DNA from: Rhizoclosmatium globosum
Lineage: Eukaryota; Chytridiomycota; Chytridiomycetes; Chytridiales; Chytriomycetaceae
Assembly (NCBI GenBank): GCA_002104985.1
Contig: MCGO01000047.1
Location: 1-64,000, forward strand
Reading direction: 5' to 3'
DNA: 64,000 nt
The notes under the pieces are model-generated. The model saw only the letters and a list, made by a program, of their open reading frames with translations. It had not been told where the DNA came from and searched no databases. Positions 23,280-33,630 of this stretch are shown piece by piece. The position numbers were made by a program, and so were the translations under genes. Position 1 is the first letter of the stretch, and each line of letters opens with the position of its first letter.

Positions 23280-24976
23280 ATGCAGATTCAGTCGTTGTTG
23301 CTTATTGCCGCGACTGCCGCCAGGGTCTTTGCTGCTATCGACCCATCAGTTCCTACAGTTGGACAGCAACACCGTTACCGTGCTTTACCACGTGGCTCGA
23401 ACCTTGCTTTGGTTCCTGTCGATGGTTCTGAGTTTCTTGCTGGACAGGTTGAGATGTTTGGTTGTTCCTTTACGAACAAACTTATTAACCTCAATAATCA
23501 GAAATTCGACATTGCTTTGGAATGGCACTCTGAAGCCTTCAAGACAATAGACTTTTCTGACCTAGTCTTCACTATTAACGGAAAGCAAGTCAAGGACGTG
23601 ATTGCAAACGTCCCCACTGTTTACACCAGCGTCTACAACTCCACTTATTTCAAGGACTCTCAATCCAGAGACGCCAAGAAAAAGACTTCCTTCTCCGTGT
23701 CCCGTGCTTCATGGCGATACCTCTCCCTTCCAGCTTCAGGAGAATACAACATCCAAGTCTCTGCCGGAGGTGAAAAAGTGAACGCAAAGTGGGTTGTCAA
23801 GGGTTCATCTACTCGTAAGGTCAAGAACACGCTTCTTTTCGTTGGTGACGGTATGGCGCCTACCATGATCTCGGCGGCTCGTTACATTTCACGAAACACG
23901 CGGTTTGGAAAGTTTGCGAATGGTGATGGGTTCCTTGAAATGGAGAAGTGGGATGGAATGGGTAAAATCTCTACCAATGGAATTGATGCTATTATTACTG
24001 ATTCTGCGAACTCTGCGGCTACGTACTCTACTGGTCACAAGGTACTTCCTATATTGAACCGTTTTTAGAAAGACTGACCGTTAATTTTGGAACCTGCTAT
24101 TTATAGGGATGGGTCAACACATTGAATGTGTATGCAGACACTACTTCTTCAGATAATTTGGATGACGCCAAGGTTGAGACAATCACAGAAATTATCCGTC
24201 GAGTCCGTCCCAACATGTGTATTGGAATTGTCACCACAGCTTCAGTCGTCGACGCGACACCTGCTGCCTTCTTTGGACACACACGTCAACGCGGTCAAGG
24301 GCAAGTGCTCGTTGATCAAGCGTTGAACGGGTTTAAGCACTTGGTACAGAACGGAACTACCAACACCTGGACTGAAAAGGGAGAGCCTATGCCATGGGGC
24401 CCAGCCGTCAAGCCAGATGTTTTGCTTGGAGGTGGTGGTGAATGGTTCAAGGGAAGTTTGTCTGTGAACTCAACTGACTACTACGCTGCATTTGCTGCTG
24501 CTGGATACGCCGTCGCGTATGACAAGAACGACTTGGCTGCTGCTACTTCTGCTCCTCTTCTTGGTATTTTCCATAAGGGACACATGGATACTTGGTACGA
24601 ACGCGCTTACAACACCAAGTCCCTTGCCATCAACCCTGATTCATCACCAAAACTCGACAAGACTACTGCCTACAACCAGCCAGGACTTGAACAAATGACT
24701 TTGAAGGCTATTGAGCTTATGGAGAAGAAATGTACTGACGGATGGTTCTTGTTGTCTGAGGCTGCTTCTGTTGACAAGTCCATGCACCCAATGGAGTAAG
24801 TTTCTGTACCTTTATAATTAATTTGTATTAACACTTATTTTCTTAGCTATGACCGTGGATTGGCTGATTTGCTCGAGTTGGACCGTACTCTCAAGGCCGT
24901 CAAGGCTTTACCATCAGCTAAGGACACTGCCATCTTTTTGACTGCTGACCACGCGCAAGGATACGAAGCCTTGTAA
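23280..24976 (+). CDS. Secreted alkaline phosphatase, C-terminally truncated
   Basis: Phosphomonoesterase of the alkaline phosphatase superfamily. Three exons (23,280-24,041; 24,107-24,795; 24,847-24,976) join in frame to 526 residues. Residues 1-19 form a signal peptide (MQIQSLLLIAATAARVFAA). About 150 residues of beta-rich extra domain follow, then the catalytic core: LLFVGDGMA (metal Asp), ITDSANSAATYSTGHK with the likely nucleophile Ser242, SEAASVDKSMHPM followed by DYDRGLADLLELD (metal Glu region), and FLTADHAQG (Asp518, His519 metal ligands). The reading frame stops seven codons later at GYEAL. Family members normally continue for 100 residues or more and supply the last zinc-binding His, which is absent here. 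A GTAAGC that could be a splice donor overlaps the stop, but I found no fitting exon before the next gene. Confidence 0.88.
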
Positions 24977-25233
24977 GCAGGGCACCGTTTCATTTCACAA
25001 ATATTGGCTTCTTTGACACACTTGCGAATCAAGTGAACGTCGTTTACTTCCTCACTGTGCTTAATGCACAAGGCTGCGGCGGTACTGCAGTGATCATGGT
25101 GGTCTTGCACGTTTCTGCGAGAGTTTGATCCAGCGATTCCGTTTACGAGGGTGATTTTGTGAGCAGGTACAAGTTGGGCAGCGTTGGCAATGGCGGCGTA
25201 CACAAGGAATACAAGCGCGGATGATACTTTCAT
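24847..25233 (-). CDS. Small secreted Cys-rich protein
   Basis: From ATG at 25,233 the minus strand encodes a clear signal peptide (MKVSSALVFLVYAAIANA) and a short mature chain with spaced cysteines (HCSTAAALC, RKCVKEANIC, MKRCP). The family is not recognised. The frame then continues for about 44 codons antisense to the last alkaline phosphatase exon, to a stop at 24,847; those codons mirror a conserved enzyme sequence, so the true end may be earlier (an unseen intron) or the tail may be an accident of a rearrangement. The start is 212 bp from that of SDO1, on the other strand. Confidence 0.5.
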   Translation of the reverse strand: MKVSSALVFLVYAAIANAAQLVPAHKITLVNGIAGSNSRRNVQDHHDHCSTAAALCIKHSEEVNDVHLIRKCVKEANICEMKRCPAYKASYPCAWSAVKKMAVSLADGKALTALRVRSNSSKSANPRS

Positions 25234-25445
25234 GATGAGTTTTTTTGAACCAAAACGTTGTGCTTGTGTCTCTCTTGGCGTGGAGGATTTCGAATCCAGA
25301 GCCACCTATTGACCGAATCTCTTCGTCAGGCTTTTGCATGGTTGACGTTTTATAAACTATTGCATTCTGAGATATTTAATATCTGAGAAGGTTAACGACG
25401 GATCTCTTTCTTTCTTTTTCATTTCCTCTTTGTTTCATCCACAAA

Positions 25446-26278
25446 ATGAGAGTGTTCACTCCATCCAACCAGAACCGACTGACGAACGTATCGATTGTTC
25501 GGTTAAAGAAAGGAGGAATCCGATTTGAGATTGCCTGTTACAAGAACAAAGTCAAAGAATGGCGGTCTGGTGTTGAGACAGACATCGACAATGTCCTCCA
25601 GATCCACTCAGTGTACATGAATGTTTCCAAGGGTCAAATGGCATCGCAGGAAGATCTTTCGAAGGCGTTCAAGACAGACGATGTTGAAAAGATCCTGCTT
25701 GAGGTCAGTTTACTTGTTTGGAAGCGATGACAGGTTACTGATCCACACTCTTCCTTCCCTCTTCCTTTCCTCTCCAGATCCTCAAAAAGGGTGAACTGCA
25801 AGTTGGTGAAAAGGAACGTGCTGCAGAAAGCGAGTCAATGTCAAAGGAGATTGCAACAATCGTATCACAAAAGTGTGTGAACCCACAAACTAAACGGCCT
25901 TATCCTGTCTCAATTATTGAAAAGTCCATGGCCGAACTCCACTTTTCAATTTCTCCAAATAAGAGTGCGAAACAGCAAGCTCTCGAACTCATCAAGCAAT
26001 TGCAAGAAAAACAAATCATTCCAATTGCACGTGCTCAAATGCGGCTCCGAATTGTTCTTCCCGGGAAAGAATCCAAGAAGTTGAAGGAAAAGATTGGGTC
26101 ATTCATTGCTGCTATTGAAGATGAAGACTTTTCTGGCGATGTCTATGAAATCTTGTGTTCTGTGGATCCAGGTCAATATCCATCTCTCGTTGAAATCGTG
26201 AGTGCGGAAACAAAGGGAAGGGGACAGGTTGAAGTCCAGACTGTGCAGAATATTGCCGACGGAGATGAGAATCTTTGA
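25446..26278 (+). CDS. SDO1: SDO1/SBDS ribosome maturation factor
   Basis: Releases Tif6/eIF6 from late 60S subunits together with the GTPase Efl1. Two exons (25,446-25,703; 25,778-26,278) with a 74-nt intron give 252 residues, the normal length. N-domain: [55 protein letters not shown]. Linker helices: [20 protein letters not shown]. The C-terminal ferredoxin-like domain follows ([30 protein letters not shown]). A pyrimidine-rich stretch (CTTTCTTTCTTTTTC) precedes the start. Converges with DNAAF11; the two stop codons are only 49 bp apart. Confidence 0.97.
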
Positions 26279-26327
26279 TTTGGAATCGCGAATATAGTAA
26301 CTATTTACCATCATCTCTTTTATTTTG

Positions 26328-27745
26328 TCAACACAACGGTGGAACGTCAGGATCATCAGTGAATTCTTCAGACGCGCTAGGAATACTCTTGTCAACAACA
26401 AACTTCATGTCCACAATCTTTTTTGGCATTTCTGTATCAATCGTTCCAAACAATCGCTCTTTACGACGATTCTTTTCTGTATTGGTCGGGGCGTTGGATG
26501 CAGGCGTGACGACATTTTTTGTTCGTTGTGCCTTTGCAACGTCCTCCACATCCAAATCATTAGGTGCACTCGATTTCACCATTGTAACCAACAAGTTTCC
26601 TGAAGCCTTGCTTCTTTCGCACAGCACTTGGTTTGGTCTCACTTCATCGTCGAACGTGACGGTGAGAACCTTGTTTTTGATGACAACCTGAATGTAGTTG
26701 GGTTTGACGTTCACATCTATCAATGAAGAGTCCAAAAACTTGGATATTTCAATATCAAGAAACACGGCGAGGTCATTGGACCACCTGTGGAATTCCCATT
26801 TCCCTTCATTCTTTTGCAGAACACGACCATCACGGCCATAAGAGACGGTCGTGTCTGCAGGTTTGGGCGGCTTCGGTTTTGATGGATCCTCACGAGGTGG
26901 TCCGTTCATAGTTTCGATTTCTTTTGCAGTTTGGCGTCTCGTTTCTGGTGTGTATGGAATGGGCTTTGTTTTGAATTCGTGTTTCAACTTTTCCAAGTCT
27001 TCCGGACTAGTTCTTTTCATTAAAACAGAAGTTAATTTTGAGCACAAACCTGGCGGCGGCAGTAGTCGGATCAGTTTTTGTTTGTAGATTCTCTTCTCTT
27101 GTTTCAGTATTCGTCCGTTCATTCCTTTCTTTCACCAAACGCGCTCTGATTGTATCATACACTTGAGCCGCGGCGATTCGTTCAGATTTCTCGATTTCTT
27201 TTCCATCGAGCATCTATTGGAGTTAGTATTCTTCTTAAAAACTGACACTCACCTTCAACTGCGGAAGCGTTACAATGGCAAACTCTCTATAGCCATCAAC
27301 TTGAGTGCAGGGATTTCCAACTAAGAACAAGTCACGAAGCATGATGTTATCTTTCAAAGACTCCAAATCAAGGGGGTCTGACACAAAGTTGACTGTCAAG
27401 TCCAGTTTCCTCAGAGACTCGCATTTCTCTAGGTTTTCAATCTTCTTGATGTTATTTAAAGCTAAATTCAAGTACTGAAGCTCTTTAAGCTTGTGGAGAT
27501 TCTCTGATGTTTATTTAGTTTAGGAATCAAAACAATCGAACTCACCTATCTTGTTAATTTGATTGTTCTGGAGATATAAGATCTCTAAGTGACGGCAATA
27601 AACATCGAGATTCTCAATCTTTTCGATGTCGAATTGGTGCAGTGTCACTTCTTTTAGAGTTGACAGCTCTCCATCGTTATGCTCAGCGCGTCTTCTCAGG
27701 AGCTCCTGTGTGACTAAACTTGATCAGCGTATATTCAGACATGCT
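26328..27745 (-). CDS. DNAAF11: DNAAF11 (LRRC6/TilB) dynein axonemal assembly factor
   Basis: Cytoplasmic factor needed to pre-assemble the dynein arms of motile flagella, so the organism very probably makes flagellated cells. Minus-strand blocks: [14 protein letters not shown] (~27,716), then leucine-rich repeats ([67 protein letters not shown]), the LRR cap [13 protein letters not shown], a charged middle, and a C-terminal CS/p23-like domain ([32 protein letters not shown]). Stop 26,328. Order and spacing match vertebrate LRRC6. The first exon with the start codon is not resolved; it should lie between about 27,720 and 27,800. Confidence 0.93.
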
Positions 27746-27832
27746 CAGAGATACTCACTGATTTTCTGCTGTCTGTCCTGTGGCATTTGTTTAAACTCGT
27801 TTTTTAGATCGACAAATTCAACAGCAGTTCTT

Positions 27833-30800
27833 ATGTCGCAGGCAGCAACCCGAGCCGCAACTAAAACGGGCGGAAAAGGCGAAGTTCCCTCTGAAAAGGG
27901 GGTGTTTGCACCACCTGAAGGTTTGGAATCGGCAATATTCCAAGTTTCAAACCTAATATCCTCACCACAGTCGTGTTCAAGATGTCGAAAAAGATTGCTC
28001 AGCTTACAAAAGTCATTTATTATCTCAATACAAAGAACGAGGATCATAATGTCGAGATTCAGAGTCTTATCGACGCGTATGAAGACGAGCTAACTGAGGT
28101 GTTGCTGATTTGAGAATCACCAACGTTCTTATTCTTTTATCACCTTGAAAGGCCATTAAAGATGGAACTAACAAGATAACTGAGTTGAAACTTGGATTGG
28201 AGATGACAGAAGCCAAAGTTATTGAAGCTGAGAAACAAATTCAGGTGTGTGTCGATTTGGTGTTGATCAAACTCCTTTTCACCATGATTTTGTGAATTTC
28301 GATAGCAATACGTAAAAACAATTGAGTCGAAAGAAGAAGAACTGCGAACTTGCTACAATCGTGAAGAAACACTTAAACAAGAAATGGAACATATGGAAAT
28401 GTATTTTTATCTATTTGCGATAGCCCCAACGGTTAATCGAATTCAAGGAAAACTACTTCAGCTATAGAATCAAACCTTAGAGAAATGCAAGAACTTTCTA
28501 GATCTCAACAACTCGAAAGTGAACAAAATTTGGAAGTGAAATACGTCCAATTAAAAGAACGTCATAAAGCCGAAGTAATCCCACAAATTTCCCTTGGCTT
28601 CAGTAATAATACGAATTATAGATGAACAAGCTTCAAGAGGAAAATGAGAAGGCAACGAAAGGACTGATGGAAGACATGAAAAATATGCAGACCCAAGCCA
28701 AAGAGAATCTTTCAAATATGATGCGACAGGCAATACAAAAGATTCCTCTACTTTCATTCTCTAATTTAAAAACGTAGATGAATGATCAACAACAAACGCT
28801 TCAACGAGAGATGGAGCGAATGAAAGCAGAACATGATTCAACAATAACTGCCATGGAGAAACAACATTCTAGTACTCAAAAACAACTTGAAGACGATCTT
28901 GAGCACATAACGAAACGATACAAGGACATAACAGAGACACTTGCCAATGTTCAGTTTGCAGCGAAACAGTAAGACGGTTCAGTGAACCAAACATTAGGTA
29001 TTTATTAAGTTAAAACAGGCAAAAGACTGAAATTCAAGATTTGAACGATGCCATAGTCAAAAAGGACAAGTTTGTGAATGAGGCACAAGGGAAATTGACG
29101 GATTTGACGGACAAACTGACGGAAACCAAACAAGTGAGCACTACAATATTTTGAAGTTAGTATTTGTTTATTCGAGAATTGTTACTAGGACTTGGACATT
29201 TGTACCTCAAAGTTAAACGAAGCTGGTCAGTTCAACCATCCCACCATTATGATGATATTAAACCAAACAATCAAATAGACATCAAAGTTTTGGAACAAGA
29301 TGCAGAGCTTCGAAAACGGGCTGAGCAACTATTCGAGCTTGAAACGGACTTCAAAAAGTGTAGTGATGAGTTGGAAAGCACTACTTCTGAGTACAGAAAC
29401 TTGCAAGCAAGTTTTGAGTCCGCACAACAGTAAGCTCCGATATTTTTGCGTTCATGACCTGCATTTACTCTCACATAACAGCGAAATCAATGAGCTCAGT
29501 GCAACATTGTACGACACCAACAAATCCAAGGCCGAAATGGAGATTGCAAAGGTGGAAGCAGGTAACTATTCTATCGATTAAATTACAATGATAAATCTTG
29601 AAACTCTCTATTCTAGAAAGGCGAATGGTGAAACTTGAAGATGATTTGAAGGAGCTGGAAGCAGAATTGACACAGGTACGTACATTCTAACATTTGTGCG
29701 AATCAGCGTCAATTAATTTTGACTTATTCAGAAAATGAATCAAGCATTGGCAGACCAAGAACAACGAATGCTTGAAGAATCCGAACAAAAACTTATCGAA
29801 ACAGTATCCACAATCCACTCAGACTACAAAGCCCAACTCGAAGAAAAAGACGCCGAAATGGTCAACACAGTCGCCAAACACAAGACTGAAATCGAAGGCT
29901 GGACTCTCCGTCTAAACAAGGAAAAAGACAACTTCATGGAAATGAAAGCATTCATGCAAGACCAACTTGATAAAATGGAGGAAGCCAAAAATGTCGTCAA
30001 AGAGAAACTGGAAGCTGCCATGAAAACAATTCAAGAGAAAGTGAATGAAATCCAGGTTCAGACTCGAACAATCAATGGACACGTACAAACAATCAAAGGG
30101 CTTGAGACAGATAAGGCGGATTTGTTTCAGAAAATGGTCAAGATTGATGATCAGATTCGTGGAGAGTTGAATGATCAATTCCGGAAAGAGAAGATGGAGT
30201 CTGAAGAGAAATGGTAATTATCGGTACTGTAATTGAAAGCTGGGTCTCTAACGCAATCTTCAGGGAAATATTCCATGCAACTGAGATGCAGAAGCTCAAG
30301 GACCAGATGACACATGAACATCACATGGAATTGATGGTTAAGACATTCTTTTGAACGGTACAAAATACTAACAATATCAACTGAAAGGCTGCTATCGAAA
30401 AAACGGAAACCGAATACAAAGAGCAAATCTCCGTCATGGCGAACGACAACGCTCTCCGAATGGAAGATGCAACCCGCGTCCAAACTACGCTCGAAGACCG
30501 TATCATGGGCTACGAAATCAACATCAAAATGCTCACCAAGGGCGTGGCAGACCTCAAAGAAGACCAAGCCCGTAAACTCGCTGAATTAAAAGAACAGCAC
30601 CAGAAATTCCTTGAGAAGGAGAGGAAAAACTTTGAGTATGAGATCAATGCGAAGGAGACGCAGTTGAAAGTCGCGAGTACGATTGCGTTGGGGAATTTGG
30701 AGAAAAAGCATGTTGCTGCTTTGGAGGAAGTTGAGGCTTTGCATAAAAAAGCGATGGATGATTTGAGGAATACGAATACTAAAAATGCGTTAGCTGCTAA

Positions 30801-31960
30801 GAAGGTATTGTGGGGGTTGTTTGGTTTCTACTGAACTAACGTAGGGTATTAGGATGCTGAAACGAAACTGTTGAATGAAACTGCGAGACTGAAGGGTGTT
30901 CATGCAGATGAGATGAAGGCTCAAGCCGAAAAGAACTCAGAAGAGTTGGCAAATACGATTCTTCAAATGAATATGCAACGTATTGCAGAATTAAAGGAGC
31001 AAGCAGAATTGCATCAACAGGAGATTGACAAACTAAACTACAAAATAACAACTTTGAATGAGGAGATTGTTCGAAGAATTGTAGGTGACGTTAAATTTGT
31101 GAGCTGATTATTGAGAAATTTGTGAAAGGGTGTGGAAGGTGACTTCTCTCGAAAAGTCTTCCAGCTTGAATCGGATATTGTCAAGCTCAAGGATCAAATC
31201 ACCATGAAGAGTGCCGAAATTGTTAAACTGCGGTCGGTGTCATACTCCACTTCAATACCGAACTGAAAGCCTTTCTTAATAGCGATCGCCACATAATTGC
31301 TCTCGATACTCAGATGGAAAACTTACTTCGAGAACATGACGCCAAAGTATTCAATCTCAATGAGGAGCATATTATCGAAGCCAACAAAATGATCAAAGAC
31401 TTTGAGCAGGCTCAAGACTTTTTGAGGAAACAGATTGCGAATCAACAGAAACTGTAAGAAATACGAAGGATGATGGCGTTACTAACGCAGTGCATTAGGC
31501 TGGAAGAGGCTGCACTCAAGTACATAAACCGCGAATCTCGTGAAGACGATGTCAAGAAGATTGCAGAGTTAGAGGAAGATATTAAGCGAAGGAAACGGAA
31601 AGCCCACACGCTGATGGTAGTAACCTTGTAATCATCAAAAGACCAACTAAACCTGTTACACACCAAACTCAGGAAGAACTTGAATATTGTAAGCTCGAAC
31701 TTTCAAATCGTGAGGCCAACTTCAACAAAATCTTCAACAAACATCCTCTCGTGGGTGTAATGCAAAGTGTGGGCACGTTTGGGAACAATAACCGAAAGAG
31801 CACTGCAGGAGTTGGGTTTCAGAATAGAAAGAGTGAGTCCAAGTTGCCTCCACTTCCACTGTATTCTCCTTCCATGACTCCGTTACCGCCTGCGTTGCAG
31901 ACCGTCGGGTTAAGTAGGTCATCGCCGACACATAATCAATCAGCACCAGCTATTAATTGA
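27833..31960 (+). CDS. FAM184: FAM184-family long coiled-coil protein
   Basis: A multi-exon gene (at least a dozen exons, small introns) whose product is almost entirely coiled coil. Proposed exon 1 starts at 27,833 (MSQAATRAATKTGGKGE) and splices through a 50-nt intron to FKMSKKIAQLTKVIYYLNTK, the signature opening of vertebrate FAM184A/B. The end matches too: EELEYCKLELSNREANFNK followed by PLVGVMQSVG and a Pro/Ser-rich tail (stop 31,960). Between them lie long heptad stretches such as ELTQKMNQALADQEQRMLEE. The molecular role of FAM184 is not established. Its start is within about 115 bp of the divergent DNAAF11, which hints at a flagellar or basal-body role (inference). Individual exon junctions in 28,080-31,750 were only partly traced. 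Confidence 0.85.
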
Positions 31961-32190
31961 GGCTGAAAGAGAAGGGAGTTTGTTGTTTGGAGAGTGATAC
32001 AGTAAATGAATGGGATCCAGACATGTAAAAAATACTTTGGTTGATTTATATACTTTGTAAATAAGTCGATGCCAGAAGAATGCCAGTCCTTTGGAAGAGC
32101 AAAAACTGTCATAATGAAACATAGATGACCTGAGCAGGGCTTCCAGTGAGCCATAATAATATTCCATCCAAAATCAGTGTCTAAACGTCT

Positions 32191-33586
32191 CTATAACTTT
32201 TTGACAAGACTCCTGTCAAATAGGTACATGGCACCTGAAGCAATTGTAGTTCCGACAACGGATGCGCGTAAAAGTTCGAGAGCAACATGATCAATAGGAA
32301 CCCCGTAGACAGGAGCAGCCAAAGTACCATACATGAGAACTAGTTGCAACAGAGTATTCGCTTTTGATATTAAAGGTGGATGTACTTCTGCTGAAGGTAG
32401 AGAAACATCCCAATACCGTGACCATGTTTTCTGTTTGGAGTTGATGTAAGTTTTTCCGGATTCATCCTGATGTATACGCGCCACATACCGGTGCTGGAAG
32501 TGTAGTATATCTGTACACCATGGTACCCAAGACCAAACCGACATCACGACCAATAATTAAAGCAGCCAAAGGAACTGTATTTTTTGGGGTGTAAGTTTTT
32601 TAGAGTCTGTCAACTAGTTTTGATCCATTCTAATCCCACTACCCATTCTTCTTCTACATACGTTGCTAGTCTCGTCTGTACAGGCTCGCTTCAAGAAAAA
32701 CAGTTCCCAACGGTCACTGTTCTCTGCGCTCTGTCCATTCCTTGAGCTCCGCCTGAAAACAACGAGCTCCGCTCGTGCTCTCGCTACGCCATGCTCTCGT
32801 TACGTCATGCTCTCGTTACGTCATGAATCCTAGGTACTTGCTTCGTGATAAACTGTTCGCTACGCTCACTATTCCCTCAGCTCCGCCTGAAGGCAACGAG
32901 CTCCGCTCGTGCTCTCGTTCCGCCATGAATCAAACTCGCTTCGCGAAATACTGTTCGCTACGCTCACTGTTCTCTAAGCTCCGTCTATCCTTTGAGCTCC
33001 GCCTGAAGGCAACGAGCTCCGCTCGTGCTCTCGCTTCGTTCATGGTCTCGCTTCGTTCATGGTCTCTCCACAATTCACTTCGTAAAAGAATGTCCACTAC
33101 GGTCACTATTCTTTTCTAGCTTCGCCAGATTCGCTCGTGCTGCCGCTTTATGTACTTTCACAGACACGTACACGAAAGAAGACCGGCATCACAAAGAGAA
33201 ATAGTGAGGACGGTCATGAGAATCTTGTCAGCGGCGGGATCAAGGACGGTACCAAAGTGAGTCTTCATGTTGAATCTGCGAGCAATAAAGCCATCGAGGC
33301 CATCTGAGACAGCGGCGACGGCAAGCAGAGAGAGAGCCAAAGGGTACTGATGAGCCGAGATGTAGTAACCAATGACAGGCGATGCACAGATACGGGCAAA
33401 AGTGATTGCGTTTGGGATTGTGTAAATGTTTTCTTTGTTGGCGAGCACTGAGACTGAGGGAGAAGGAGAAGGAGAAGGCGGCGAGGGCAGCGGCAGTCGC
33501 AGCGAAAGCGACGCCGAAAAGAAGCGACTTTGAAGTGGGTGATTTGAGGTGATGACGCGGAAGAGAGGTCTTCTTAGGTGGAACAT
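32191..33586 (-). CDS. CRD1: Cardiolipin synthase (CDP-alcohol phosphatidyltransferase)
   Basis: Condenses CDP-diacylglycerol with phosphatidylglycerol to make cardiolipin in the inner mitochondrial membrane. Three exons on the minus strand (33,172-33,586; 32,489-32,574; 32,191-32,430) join in frame to 246 residues. The N-terminus is Arg/Ser-rich and mitochondrial in style (MFHLRRPLFRVITSNHPLQS). The catalytic CDP-OH-P motif is complete: DGLDGFIARRF then GTVLDPAADK, with all four Asp residues. Family-specific blocks follow: PLAALIIGRDVGLVLG, VYRYTTLPAP, and EVHPPLISKANTLLQLVL. Intron 1 (32,575-33,171, 597 nt) contains the dispersed repeat; intron 2 is 58 nt. An upstream in-frame ATG at 33,679 would overlap SEC31, so I chose the Met at 33,586. 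Confidence 0.94.
32690..33145 (-). repeat. Dispersed intronic repeat copies in CRD1 intron 1
   Basis: Several tandem-like copies. On the + strand one reads GAGCTCCGCCTGAAGGCAACG, ACGAGCTCCGCTCGTGCTCTCGC and TTCGCTACGCTCACT, the exact complements of the words seen in the SEC31 and NFU1 introns. Because CRD1 is on the minus strand, the element is again in the sense orientation of its host gene. Confidence 0.85.
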
Positions 33587-33630
33587 GTTCTTTGCGAGAA
33601 AGTAAACAAAACCAACAAAAAACCAAACAA
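33587..33630. promoter_or_regulatory. 44-bp divergent gap CRD1 / SEC31
   Basis: The chosen start codons of CRD1 (33,586, minus) and SEC31 (33,631, plus) are 44 bp apart. The stretch is A-rich (AAACAAAACCAACAAAAAACC). Transcription starts must lie within it or inside the opposing gene, so the 5' UTRs probably overlap. Inferred from spacing. Confidence 0.55.
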
